From Granulosicoccus sp036478565 (lineage in GTDB: Bacteria > Pseudomonadota > Gammaproteobacteria > Granulosicoccales > Granulosicoccaceae), in contig OZ245050.1 of NCBI GenBank assembly GCA_965224525.1, forward strand, positions 1,550,001-1,614,000: 64,000 nucleotides of DNA. The letters are read 5' to 3'. The notes beneath the pieces were generated by a model, which was given only the letters and a program-made list of their open reading frames with translations, did not search any database and was not told where the DNA came from. Shown in pieces: positions 6,631-14,655 of this stretch. The position numbers and the translations under genes were made by a program. Every line of letters begins with the position of its first letter. Position 1 is the first letter of the stretch.

Positions 6631-8349
6631 TTACTTACCCCCGATCAGATTGTCAATGGCAAGTGGCATTCCGTCCTGGTTCATCCGGCTGGCACCACTA
6701 CTCCAGATGTCATCGAGTTGACCATCAATAACCGGGCTGCGCGAGGGATCTATTCGCTTGATCATGACGTCAACGGTTGTGTTGGCTACATCATTGCCAA
6801 ATGGCCCAGTGTCTTCACTTTCCGTCGTGTCGTCAGCAAGTGGTGTGTCGTCGTCGTTCTCAGGCGTATTATTGCCAGGTGGCCCAGTGTCTTCACTTTC
6901 CGTCGTGTCGTCAGCAAGTGGCGTTTCGTCGTCGTTCTCAGTCGTATTGTTGCCAGGTGGCCTGGTGTCTTCACTTTCCGTCGTGTCGTCAACAAGTGGT
7001 GTATCGTCGTCGGTTTCCGTCGCATCGTTAGTGGCGAGAGGTGCATCACCGCCCAATATTGCCGTACCCATCAAACCCGGATTGTGCCATGTATTGTCAT
7101 CCGCGCTCATCCAACTCCATTTTGCATCGCGTTCACCGCCATCCTGATCGTCGCTGTATTGCAAATCAATGCCAAAGGGCTGGCCGACTTGAATACCAAC
7201 CCGGCTCAATTCGATACGAATCTCCCAGGTATGTCTGTGACCTGTGCTAATGCGATTGACGAATTCCACGCCAGCCGGCCACGTGCCGGAGGCTTCGATA
7301 TCCGAACCGGAATATTTCCGATGGTCGGCTTCGTGAATATTGTTTGCCTCAAGAGGCTGTTTATATTTCAGGTGGGGGATAAAGAGCAGATAATCGTTGA
7401 CGCCGTCATAGCTCGTACCTTTACTGTTATCGCCATCAATATACAGTTCAATGGTATCGTCATGCCATACCTGTTCCGAATCGGCAAATTGAGTGGTGTT
7501 TTCAGCATACTCTCCAATTACGAGCAGATATAAATACGTACCGTCGTGCATGGCGACCCACTGGAACTCGGTAGCATCGTTTGCTCGGCTGTCGTCACTG
7601 CCCCAGATTAGATTGTCAATCGCTAGTGTCATACCATCGTAGTCTGACCAATTGGCAGCAGTACTCCAGACATCCTCCAGTACCCCGTCAATGATTGGGC
7701 TGTCCGAGGGGTCTATCTGGTTGACGATAATATCAACGGGCGTATTACCTTCATTTGTATCGGTAGTTTCTTCCGGGTTAGCATCATTTTCCGCCGCTGG
7801 ATCATTTACATCAGGGTTTTCAGTATCGGCTTGTGGCGGGGTGCCACTATCGGGGATGGTAGTGCCGGTGTCTGAAGCATCGAAGGGGTCGCTTCCATGA
7901 CGACGTTCATCGAAGTTCGATACCTTGTCATTGTCATCATCAAATTCTGCTGTGTCGTAGTCGTCTGCGCTCAATGGTAGTAAGGCTGCCGTTGTTATTG
8001 GGCCCGATGTATCTCTGTAAACGGCAAGCTTCAATGGCTCTGGTTTATGTGTTTTTTCTGACCAAAGCAATTCGATATCGGTAATATCAACGGCTGGAAC
8101 CAGGATGATTCCTGTCCATTCATCGCCCTGTTTTGACATGTCCACGGTTGTTCCGTTGACTGTCACATCCAGTATCAGCGTGGTCGAGTCTATAGTTTGG
8201 ACCTGCCGAATAAATAAAGGTGCAGATAGTGTCAGTACAGATGTGTTGTTCTCTTCGTCATGCAGAGTTTGCGGGCCGGGTCCCGAATCACAACTGGCCA
8301 GTGTTACGCAGGCAAGGCCGACGAGCATGTTGAGTGCGAATCCTCTCAT
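6631..8349 (-). CDS. 5' part of a two-CBM9-domain lipoprotein gene, truncated by IS66 (paralog 2)
   Basis: The 572-residue frame ends after 'AIDNLIGGK', where the last Lys codon and the stop come from IS66 sequence. It has a lipoprotein signal (lipobox LASC at Cys20, followed by Asp), the shared N-terminal module (VNGTTVDM, IELLWSE, LKLAVYRDT, GPIT) and a DNDKVSNFDE..GSDP repeat. A Pro/Thr/Asp/Glu linker leads to a complete first CBM9-like domain (about residues 205-430). Next come an acidic linker of about three 26-residue repeats and the first 50 residues of a second CBM9-like domain. The truncated product still has one whole sugar-binding domain, so partial function is possible. The rest of the gene is at 3626-4175. 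It sits 57 bases downstream of paralog 3 on the same strand and is probably cotranscribed with it. Confidence 0.8.
   Translation of the reverse strand: MRGFALNMLVGLACVTLASCDSGPGPQTLHDEENNTSVLTLSAPLFIRQVQTIDSTTLILDVTVNGTTVDMSKQGDEWTGIILVPAVDITDIELLWSEKTHKPEPLKLAVYRDTSGPITTAALLPLSADDYDTAEFDDDNDKVSNFDERRHGSDPFDASDTGTTIPDSGTPPQADTENPDVNDPAAENDANPEETTDTNEGNTPVDIIVNQIDPSDSPIIDGVLEDVWSTAANWSDYDGMTLAIDNLIWGSDDSRANDATEFQWVAMHDGTYLYLLVIGEYAENTTQFADSEQVWHDDTIELYIDGDNSKGTSYDGVNDYLLFIPHLKYKQPLEANNIHEADHRKYSGSDIEASGTWPAGVEFVNRISTGHRHTWEIRIELSRVGIQVGQPFGIDLQYSDDQDGGERDAKWSWMSADDNTWHNPGLMGTAILGGDAPLATNDATETDDDTPLVDDTTESEDTRPPGNNTTENDDETPLADDTTESEDTGPPGNNTPENDDDTPLADDTTESEDTGPFGNDVANTTVDVMIKRIDPSRSPVIDGQLDDIWSSGASRMNQDGMPLAIDNLIGGK
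6788..7024 (-). repeat. 78-bp tandem repeat (about three copies) coding a 26-residue acidic linker repeat
   Basis: Matching positions recur at 6803, 6881 and 6959 (GGCCCAGTGTCTTCACTTTC and variants), a period of exactly 78 bases. The repeat is in frame in paralog 2 and codes a Thr/Asp/Glu/Pro-rich unit (TPLADDTTESEDTGPPGNN and variants) that separates the two CBM9-like domains. Copies differ at a few positions, so it is not freshly made, but it remains prone to copy-number change. Confidence 0.92.
7058..7176 (-). repeat. 119-bp near-identical segment shared with 8420-8538
   Basis: This segment codes the C-terminal part of the first CBM9 domain of paralog 2. It differs from 8420-8538 (the 3' end of paralog 3) at only four of 119 positions. 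The flanking parts of the two genes are much more diverged. The second copy lies about 1.36 kb away in the same orientation. Confidence 0.9.
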
Positions 8350-8406
8350 ATTTGTATTACCTGTCAGTATTTTTAATGCGAGTGCTAGCGCCCTTATATG
8401 GACCTG

Positions 8407-9651
8407 TTAATCTTCGAGTATTGCCGTACCCATCAAACTCGGATTGTGCCATGTGTTGTCATCCGCGCTCATCCAACTCCATTTTGCATCGCGATCACCA
8501 CCATCCTGATCGTCGCTGTATTGCAAATCAATGCCAAACGGTTGGCCGATTTCGATTCCAACCTGACTCAGGTTGATACGGAATTCCCATGAATGTCTGT
8601 GAGTTTGACTGATGTAGTTGACAAATTCCATGTTTGCAGGCCAAGGAGCGGAGTCAGGTCCTACTTGTTTTCGGTGGTCTGCATCATAGATGCTGTTTGC
8701 TTCAAACGGTTGCTTCAATTTCAGATGTGGTATCAAAAAATGATAGTCATTTACTCCGTCATAACTTGTATTTTTACTATTGTCACCATCGAGAAACAGT
8801 TCTATGCTGTCGTCATGCCACATTTGTACTGAATCGGCAAACTGGGTTGATCCTTCGGCTTGTTCACCTATGGCAAGCAAATACAGGTAGATGCCATCGT
8901 GCATCGCAACCCATTGAAATTCGAAGTCTTCTTCAGGCTGGCGACTGTTATCTGCGCCCAGAATAAGGTTGTCAATATGCAACAGATTGCCAATTACGTC
9001 TGACCAGTTATCACCGGTATTCCAAATGTCATCGTAGTTACCATCAATCAACGGGCTGTCCGAAAGGTCTATTCGGTTAATGATGACATCAACGTCAGGC
9101 GTACCTGTTATATCAGCCGCTATATCAAGATTGTCGTCGTCAGGGTTAGGGGTTGGACTGTCGCCAGAATCAGAGCCGTTTAGTGGATCGCTGTCGTCAC
9201 GTCGTTCCGCATAATTCGATATACCATCCTCGTCGAAATCAAATGCTGTCGTGTCGTAGTCGTCCTCGCTCAGTGGCAAAAGAGTGTTGGAGGTTATCGG
9301 GTTTGTAGTGTGTCGGTAAATTGCCAGCTCCAAAGCCTCGGCTGAATCCGGCAGTTTCTCCGACCAAACTAGTTCGATACTGGCTACCTCACCCGGAGGT
9401 ATCAGAACAGTCCCTATCCAATCATTACCCTCCCTTAACATCCCCACTTTTGTGCCATTGACGGTGGCGACGACAAACAGGTTATCAGAGTCTATAGCTC
9501 GAACTCTTTGCAGGAAATCGGGAGTGGACAAGCTCATCCTGGACGTACTGTCTGGCCTATTGACGAGGGATTGTTTTCCAAGTCCTGGGTCGCACCCTGC
9601 ATACACGACACTGGTAATGCCCGCAAGCAGACTAAGTGAAATTTTGTTCAT
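8407..9651 (-). CDS. Lipoprotein with unknown N-terminal module, DxDxDG repeat and CBM9-like domain (paralog 3)
   Basis: The gene encodes 414 residues. The signal peptide ends in a lipobox-like YAGC (Cys20) followed by Asp. The shared N-terminal module follows (VNGTKVGM, IELVWSEK, LAIYRHT), then FDFDEDGISNYAERR..SDP, a short Asp/Pro linker and one CBM9-like domain. That domain contains EFQWVAMHDGIYLYLL, DDSIELFLDGDNSK, FGIDLQYSDDQDGG and a terminal TWHNPSLMGTAIL. It appears intact and is the first gene of the same-strand group that runs into paralogs 2 and 1. The putative function is surface or periplasmic carbohydrate binding. The family assignment of the C-terminal domain is reasonably firm, while the N-terminal module is unassigned. 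Confidence 0.78.
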   Translation of the reverse strand: MNKISLSLLAGITSVVYAGCDPGLGKQSLVNRPDSTSRMSLSTPDFLQRVRAIDSDNLFVVATVNGTKVGMLREGNDWIGTVLIPPGEVASIELVWSEKLPDSAEALELAIYRHTTNPITSNTLLPLSEDDYDTTAFDFDEDGISNYAERRDDSDPLNGSDSGDSPTPNPDDDNLDIAADITGTPDVDVIINRIDLSDSPLIDGNYDDIWNTGDNWSDVIGNLLHIDNLILGADNSRQPEEDFEFQWVAMHDGIYLYLLAIGEQAEGSTQFADSVQMWHDDSIELFLDGDNSKNTSYDGVNDYHFLIPHLKLKQPFEANSIYDADHRKQVGPDSAPWPANMEFVNYISQTHRHSWEFRINLSQVGIEIGQPFGIDLQYSDDQDGGDRDAKWSWMSADDNTWHNPSLMGTAILED

Positions 9652-9851
9652 TGTGTGGTTGCTTGTTTTGTTGCGTTCGGGCTCACGCAGACAAGGCGGA
9701 TCACACGGAAAGCATGGACGCTTTCACAGTGTTCATATTACTGCGATTGCCTACTTTACCGTAAACAACGAGTGGGATTGTGAGGGTTTGGGAAGAGTGT
9801 GAATAGATAGCGCTTTTAACAGAGAACCGTCTGTGTCGTCACCAAACCTGG

Positions 9852-10712
9852 TCAATGGTTTGTTTTACGATCATCAACAATAGTCATGGTAGCAAGCCCG
9901 CTGTGACCCAGTTCAGTTGCAGCAAATGGCCCGCCATGACACATCTGCGCGGGGTCGGTCGGCTCGGCAGTTACAGCCTTTGTCAGCTGTTTGGATGCAA
10001 ACTGTTCGGCATTGTCACTTGGTCGGTAGCCCAGGTGGCTTGCCTGACTGTTGTCTACCGGCGTACGGTCGTTGTTGGATACGCCGTAGACTATGCTGAA
10101 GCCGGTTGTTGGTGCGTCCAGCGCGCGCGTGACCAGGTGAATCAGATCGTTATAAGATAACCAGGTGCCGAGCGCTCGGGTGCTGGTGACTTGCGCGCAG
10201 GACATGATACGCAAACACACGGCTTCCAGACCACGTTTCTCCCAGTACATACGACCGAGATCTTCTGCAAAACACTTGGCAAGGCCATAAAAAGTATCAG
10301 GCCGGTGAGGCACTTCAGTGCCAATGAATTCATTTTTCGGGTACATGCCTACAGCGTGAATAGAGCTGGCATAAACAACGCGCTTCAAGCTGTTGCGATG
10401 AGCGGCTTCCCAGACATTGTAAGCACCGATAAAGTTTGGCCCGAGCAAGGTTTCAAATGGAGCCTCATCGCCAATAGCGCCAAAATGTACAACCTGTTCC
10501 GCACCCTGCAGCAGTTGCTCGATGGCGGGAAGATCAGTGAGGTCGGCCTGTACAAAACGTTCACCGCTGTAGCATTGGCCGATGTCTTCAACTATATCTG
10601 TGGACACCAGCTCACTGGCTATTGCAGCCAGCGGTTCACGCAGCCAGGAGCCAAGCCTACCAGCGGCACCTGTCAGCACTATTTTACCGTGTAACTTGTT
10701 GGGCTGGTCCAT
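9852..10712 (-). CDS. NAD-dependent epimerase/dehydratase family protein, uronate dehydrogenase-like
   Basis: This 286-residue short-chain dehydrogenase has the extended-type cofactor motif GAAGRLG near the N-terminus, the serine region VVYASSIHAVG and the catalytic pair in YGLAK. Comparison from memory with Agrobacterium uronate dehydrogenase shows shared features along the length. These include VQADL, VHFGAIGDEAPFE, IGAYNVWEAA, FYGLAKCFAEDLGRMY, LRIMSC, TWLSYNDL and LGYRPSDNAEQF. That enzyme oxidises D-galacturonate or D-glucuronate to the aldarate lactone. The substrate here is inferred. The ATG at 10712 has GAGGAG nine bases upstream. It lies just downstream (same strand) of the diguanylate cyclase and upstream of the sugar-binding lipoproteins, with about 200 bases between it and paralog 3. 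Confidence 0.75.
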   Translation of the reverse strand: MDQPNKLHGKIVLTGAAGRLGSWLREPLAAIASELVSTDIVEDIGQCYSGERFVQADLTDLPAIEQLLQGAEQVVHFGAIGDEAPFETLLGPNFIGAYNVWEAAHRNSLKRVVYASSIHAVGMYPKNEFIGTEVPHRPDTFYGLAKCFAEDLGRMYWEKRGLEAVCLRIMSCAQVTSTRALGTWLSYNDLIHLVTRALDAPTTGFSIVYGVSNNDRTPVDNSQASHLGYRPSDNAEQFASKQLTKAVTAEPTDPAQMCHGGPFAATELGHSGLATMTIVDDRKTNH

Positions 10713-10839
10713 ACATACAACTCCTCGACGGCTACTTTCAGCAGTTTATAGGAGTCGGGGATCAATCGAGCAGCTTTTCCCCGGAAACCGGGATTACTCA
10801 TGCATGCGCGTGGTGGCGGGTTTTTTGGATAGCGCCGGG

Positions 10840-12516
10840 CTATCGCGGCACCTGACCTAAGGTCAGTTCATTGCTTGTCATTTCATCTACGGGCGGCGCT
10901 AGATAGGTTTGATTCTTCATTGAACGCTTGCCGCGGATCAATGCCATGTCGGCGCGTGACATGAGCGACTTAATTGATTCATTTTCCTCACGAATAGCGA
11001 CACCGGCGGTAACGCCAACAGCAAGCTCACCGTAGCTTGTCTTGATCGGCTCGCCAGTAAGTTTGTTTTGAACGCGCTCAACAGCGAGCAACGCGTCTAC
11101 GGTTGGCTCCAGTTGCATAACAAACATGAATTCATCACCGCCTGTTCGGCCGATCGGGTCGGATTCGCGGACCAGTGAGCGCAGGCGAGTAGTAAATATT
11201 TGCAATACTGCATCACCGGCGGCGTGACCAAATTCGTCGTTGATACGTTTGAAGCCGTCGAGATCCATCGCAGTCAGTACGGTGATACGGGATTTGTCTG
11301 TCCGCCGTTGTACATTCAGTAATTCCTGCAGGCGCCGATCAAATTCATTGCGATTCAATGCGCCGGTCAAGCGATCGGTCGTGGCGTCCTTGTGCAGCTT
11401 GTAGACTGGCTGGGTCAGGCCTATTATCGCAACCAGGGCCACAATCAGCGGCAGCATGACAGTGATAAGTATCGTTGCCAGATTGTTCTTGAAGAGACGC
11501 GGCAAATCGCGTGTGTAGCCAGCCTGTGGTGCTTGCACCAGCAACAACCAGTTCGCATCTCCATTTGGTAGTGTAAAAGGTTGTGCCATTCCGAGGTACA
11601 TATTGCCATCAATTTCAAGTCGTTCAAAATTGCCGGATTGTGTACTGAACGGATCCCCCCGGGTTTTGGTATGTGTCATCAGAAAGGTCAGCGCCTTGCT
11701 TGCATTGCTTGCAAAGTCAGGTAAGTCTTGCTGAGCGGTGGTTGTTGTAAGCATCCGTCTGTCAGAGCTGGCAACAACATGACCTGCTTTGTCGATCAGC
11801 ACGGCTGATCCTCTAAGGTTAGCGCCATGTCCGGTTTGGGCGACCTGGCCGATGAATGCCGATAATTGCTGTATATCAATATCGACACCCAGTACGCCCG
11901 CGTCAGTACCTTCAATTGTCGCTACTGGCATGGCTGCCGAGATACCAGGCATACCCGACGAGAAGAATGAATAGGCATCGGTCCAGATCAGCTCGCCTGA
12001 TTCTCGCGCTGACAGAAACCAGTTTCGGTTTCGTGGGTCGTAGGTGTCAGCGCGGTTGTCTGTGGTATGTCGGGTCAGTCCAGTGCCGGAGCTCATGACC
12101 ATTTGTACGGCGCGGTTGCCTTGTTCTAAGCTGATAAACTTGGTTTGGAAACCACCTTCAGAGCGGCTGACAAATACAAAGCTACCGTCACTTCGGCCAA
12201 GATAGAGGCCGTTCAGCCATTCATTTGATTGCAACTGTGCGATAAAAAAACGTTCCAGATCGTAGTCATCCGACGCATCCAGTCCCCCCGTTGAAATCAG
12301 CCGGCTTCCCAGTTGCAGTGCACTTTCCGCTGGTGAAAGAAAGCGGCGTGTCTGGTCTGCGACTGTGCTGGTCAGCCTGCTGATGCTTCGTTCGGCATTC
12401 CGGGCGATTTGGGTAGTGGTTTTGTGCTCGAGGTTAAGAAAGACGAACAGTACCGTTGCCAGCTGCACTACCAGCATGACCGCAATTAACAACATACGAA
12501 GAACGGTAGGTTTCAT
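10840..12516 (-). CDS. Membrane diguanylate cyclase with periplasmic dCache sensor
   Basis: The 558-residue protein makes cyclic di-GMP from two GTP. A first membrane helix lies at residues 7-28. A periplasmic double-Cache sensor (about 40-345) contains the typical YDPRNRNWF..A motif and 'GVLGVDIDIQQLS'. A second helix lies near 350-375, and the GGDEF domain spans about 385-540 (DRLTGALNRNEFDRRL, DLDGFKRIND, GRTGGDEF). The active GGDEF signature is intact. An RESD inhibitory site sits five residues before it, so product feedback is expected. The YDPRNRNWF motif suggests small-molecule (amine or amino-acid class) sensing, but no ligand can be named. It starts at an ATG and is monocistronic or leads an operon with the epimerase. 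Confidence 0.92.
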   Translation of the reverse strand: MKPTVLRMLLIAVMLVVQLATVLFVFLNLEHKTTTQIARNAERSISRLTSTVADQTRRFLSPAESALQLGSRLISTGGLDASDDYDLERFFIAQLQSNEWLNGLYLGRSDGSFVFVSRSEGGFQTKFISLEQGNRAVQMVMSSGTGLTRHTTDNRADTYDPRNRNWFLSARESGELIWTDAYSFFSSGMPGISAAMPVATIEGTDAGVLGVDIDIQQLSAFIGQVAQTGHGANLRGSAVLIDKAGHVVASSDRRMLTTTTAQQDLPDFASNASKALTFLMTHTKTRGDPFSTQSGNFERLEIDGNMYLGMAQPFTLPNGDANWLLLVQAPQAGYTRDLPRLFKNNLATILITVMLPLIVALVAIIGLTQPVYKLHKDATTDRLTGALNRNEFDRRLQELLNVQRRTDKSRITVLTAMDLDGFKRINDEFGHAAGDAVLQIFTTRLRSLVRESDPIGRTGGDEFMFVMQLEPTVDALLAVERVQNKLTGEPIKTSYGELAVGVTAGVAIREENESIKSLMSRADMALIRGKRSMKNQTYLAPPVDEMTSNELTLGQVPR

Positions 12517-12580
12517 GTGTCCGGAACGTTTACGTCAGGCATCTTCTATCAGATGCAATATTGCGACCGAAAAGCTGAAT

Positions 12581-13456
12581 TCAAGCGCCATCGGGGCGCA
12601 AGACCAGTATCGGGTTGATCCAGGTTCGATTCAATCCGACCGAAAAATGTAAATGAGGGCCAGTTACACGGCCGGTTTCTCCTACTGCTCCCAGCACGTC
12701 ACCGGCACTCACGCGATCGCCAGCGGCAACATCTATGCGGCTCATGTGGGCATAAAATGTTTGCAAGCCAAGACCGTGCTCGATAAATACGCAATTCCCG
12801 TTGAAAAAATAATCTCCCGTTTCAACGACCAGGCCATCCGCTGGAGCATGGATTGGTGTTCCTTCAGGGGCTGCGATATCGATGCCGCCGTGCGGCTTGC
12901 GCGGTTGGTCGTTGAAGAAACGCTTCAAGCCGAAAGGGCTGCTGATCGGCCCGTCCAGCGGCCAGTGAAATTCATCGGCAAGCAGGCGCTCTGCGCGATA
13001 GCTTTTGACCTCCTTGAGTCGTTTGTTTTCGCGCTTGATACGTTCCATATCATAAGGCGCAGGGTTGACCTTGCTTTTGTCCTTGATAATAAGTCGTTGC
13101 TCGGGGTAGTCATGAGGTTGAACAACAAAGGCGATACTGCGCGGGTTCCCCTTTTCTTCAACAATCTGCAGAGACTGTCCACCAGGGGCGGTGTTTAGCA
13201 TGATGCCAACAATCGCCCACCAATTGCCCGAATCAGCAATGACGGCTACATCCCGGTTTTTCCACTGGGCTTGTGGTCGTGTTGCTGCCGTAGATTCGAG
13301 GTTGACAACGGCGATGCCGCCAGGCACGGGGTGGTGCTTGAACGGAGCAATTTGAAAGCTCGCTGCATTGGCATTGATAGCTGTGCTGATGAGTGCCAGG
13401 CAGAAACACGACCGTAACCACCAGGTGCTCAGTGTTGATAGCAGATGCATGGTCAT
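12581..13456 (-). CDS. Exported M23-family zinc metallopeptidase (LytM/murein endopeptidase type)
   Basis: From the ATG at 13456 the product is about 291 residues. It has a signal peptide (ending near NANA), an N-terminal beta domain of about 110 residues, a charged helix and a C-terminal LytM domain. The zinc ligands are visible in 'HGGIDIAAPEG' (HxxxD) and 'GPHLHFSV' (HxH), with 'YAHMS' between them. M23 peptidases of this layout cut peptidoglycan cross-bridges in the periplasm. A TTG at 13492 would add 12 residues and overlap the cysZ stop. The ATG at 13456 (or 13450), just after GGAG, is preferred. It lies downstream of cysZ on the same strand. Confidence 0.88.
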   Translation of the reverse strand: MTMHLLSTLSTWWLRSCFCLALISTAINANAASFQIAPFKHHPVPGGIAVVNLESTAATRPQAQWKNRDVAVIADSGNWWAIVGIMLNTAPGGQSLQIVEEKGNPRSIAFVVQPHDYPEQRLIIKDKSKVNPAPYDMERIKRENKRLKEVKSYRAERLLADEFHWPLDGPISSPFGLKRFFNDQPRKPHGGIDIAAPEGTPIHAPADGLVVETGDYFFNGNCVFIEHGLGLQTFYAHMSRIDVAAGDRVSAGDVLGAVGETGRVTGPHLHFSVGLNRTWINPILVLRPDGA

Positions 13457-13488
13457 TAGCTCCGGGCCTGAAAGTGGTGGCGGTTGCG

Positions 13489-14259
13489 TCAAGAGGACTG
13501 AGGTTGCAAGCTGGAATCAGGCCAGTGGTCGACGTACAACGCGGTAGCGCCAGCCACGGCAATCGGCATGATGAAAAGATTGAGAATGGGCACCAGGCTG
13601 AACAGGGCGACGATAACGCCGAAGCCGAATGCAGTTTTGCGTTTTTGACGTACTGCCCGTCGCACGTCGCGAAATAGCGCGCCGTGATTTCCCATCGGGT
13701 AATCGAGATATTCGAGTGCAAACATCCAGGCACCAAACATAAAAAGCAGCACAGGTGCGACCAAATTGACTATCGGGATAAGCTGCAGCAGTAACAGCGG
13801 CACTAGAAATATCACCATGTACACCAGTTTACCCAGTTCTGAACCCATCAGTCGAGGCAGGCTTTTGATCATCATCATCACTGGTGGTGCGGCTGGCGCA
13901 GTGTTGCCGGTCAGGTGGGCCTCAACGCGTTCGGCCAGCAAGCCATTGAACGGTGCGCCGATCAGATTAGCCAACAGTGTGAAGACGAATCCCAAAACGA
14001 GAAACAGCACCAGACCAAATAACCAGCGCAGTAAGGTTTCCAGCAGTTGTATAATCCAAAAATCACTAAAACGATCAAACAGGGTGAAGGCGTCAAGCCA
14101 GCTGCTGGCTGCGCTGTAGATCCACCAGCCCAGCCCGCCAAAAACCAGCAGATTGACCAGCAGCGGCATCCACACAAATCGGCGCAGTCCGCGTGTCCGC
14201 ACCAGCTTGAACCCGATGGCCAGATAGCGCATGGATTCGATCAACCCGCTCGATGCCAA
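13489..14259 (-). CDS. cysZ: CysZ-type sulfate transporter / EI24 family membrane protein
   Basis: The protein has about 256 residues and four to five hydrophobic segments (VWMPLLVNLLVFGGLGWW, LFGLVLFLVLGFVFTLLANL, LVYMVIFLVPLLLLQLIP, VIVALFSLVPILNLFIMP). It carries the family motif IGAPFNGLLAERVEAHLTG. CysZ proteins mediate sulfate entry for cysteine synthesis in other gammaproteobacteria. No other sulfur gene is nearby, so transport of sulfate is a family-based call. The TTG at 14259 has AGGAG about seven bases upstream. An in-frame GTG at 14277 is the alternative. As in some relatives, the gene is divergent from the smc-zipA-ligA cluster. Confidence 0.88.
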   Translation of the reverse strand: MASSGLIESMRYLAIGFKLVRTRGLRRFVWMPLLVNLLVFGGLGWWIYSAASSWLDAFTLFDRFSDFWIIQLLETLLRWLFGLVLFLVLGFVFTLLANLIGAPFNGLLAERVEAHLTGNTAPAAPPVMMMIKSLPRLMGSELGKLVYMVIFLVPLLLLQLIPIVNLVAPVLLFMFGAWMFALEYLDYPMGNHGALFRDVRRAVRQKRKTAFGFGVIVALFSLVPILNLFIMPIAVAGATALYVDHWPDSSLQPQSS

Positions 14260-14655
14260 ACTGTTGCTCCTGAACACATGAAGGGTGATTAGTCAGTGGA
14301 TTGCTGTGATTATGGCAGCTGTGGCGGCCAGCTGCCGTAATTTAGTGTTGTCGTTTGTAGCAACTTTGCGTACATCGGAATACTGCGCATTGCAAGACTG
14401 GTTTCACACAAAAAAGGCAGTACAATAGTCGCCCATGCGGTCGACAGCATGGGCATGCTTGCAGGCAGCGCTCAGTGCAATGGTTACGGTTATTGGCAAG
14501 CGCAGAAATCACTTTTTTTGCTTGCAGTGACATCCGCGTTTTGTGCTGTATTTCGCGTAGGGTCTGGTTGCGCTTTGCCTGGAGTTTCGTGGCAACCTGA
14601 GCTTGCTTTTTTCACTTGTTTGCGCTGTTGAAAGCGCCGAATTGTCGCGTCTATC
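14260..14655. promoter_or_regulatory. Divergent intergenic region between cysZ and smc
   Basis: No convincing gene lies in these roughly 400 bases. A good sigma-70 -10 element (TACAAT, 14421-14426) points towards smc, but the -35 is weak (CTGGTT at 14398-14403 with a 17-base spacer). A hairpin GGTTGC (14566-14571) / GCAACC (14592-14597) lies in the presumed smc leader, without a T-tract. The smc start has no strong ribosome-binding site. Small open frames here look like chance. Confidence 0.45.

Larger units (their letters stand above)
4176..6634 (+). mobile_element. Complete IS66-family insertion sequence (2459 bp)
   Basis: The element starts with GTAAGCGCC and ends with its inverse GGCGCTTAC. 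The terminal inverted repeats match perfectly for nine bases and imperfectly for about ten more. It is flanked by the 8-bp duplication TTACCCCC. It carries the three genes of the IS66 group (tnpA, tnpB, tnpC) in order, all on the plus strand and apparently intact, with tnpA and tnpB overlapping by ATGA. It sits inside, and opposite in orientation to, the second CBM9 domain of a lipoprotein gene. Intact ends, intact genes and a perfect duplication suggest a recent insertion. Confidence 0.95.
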
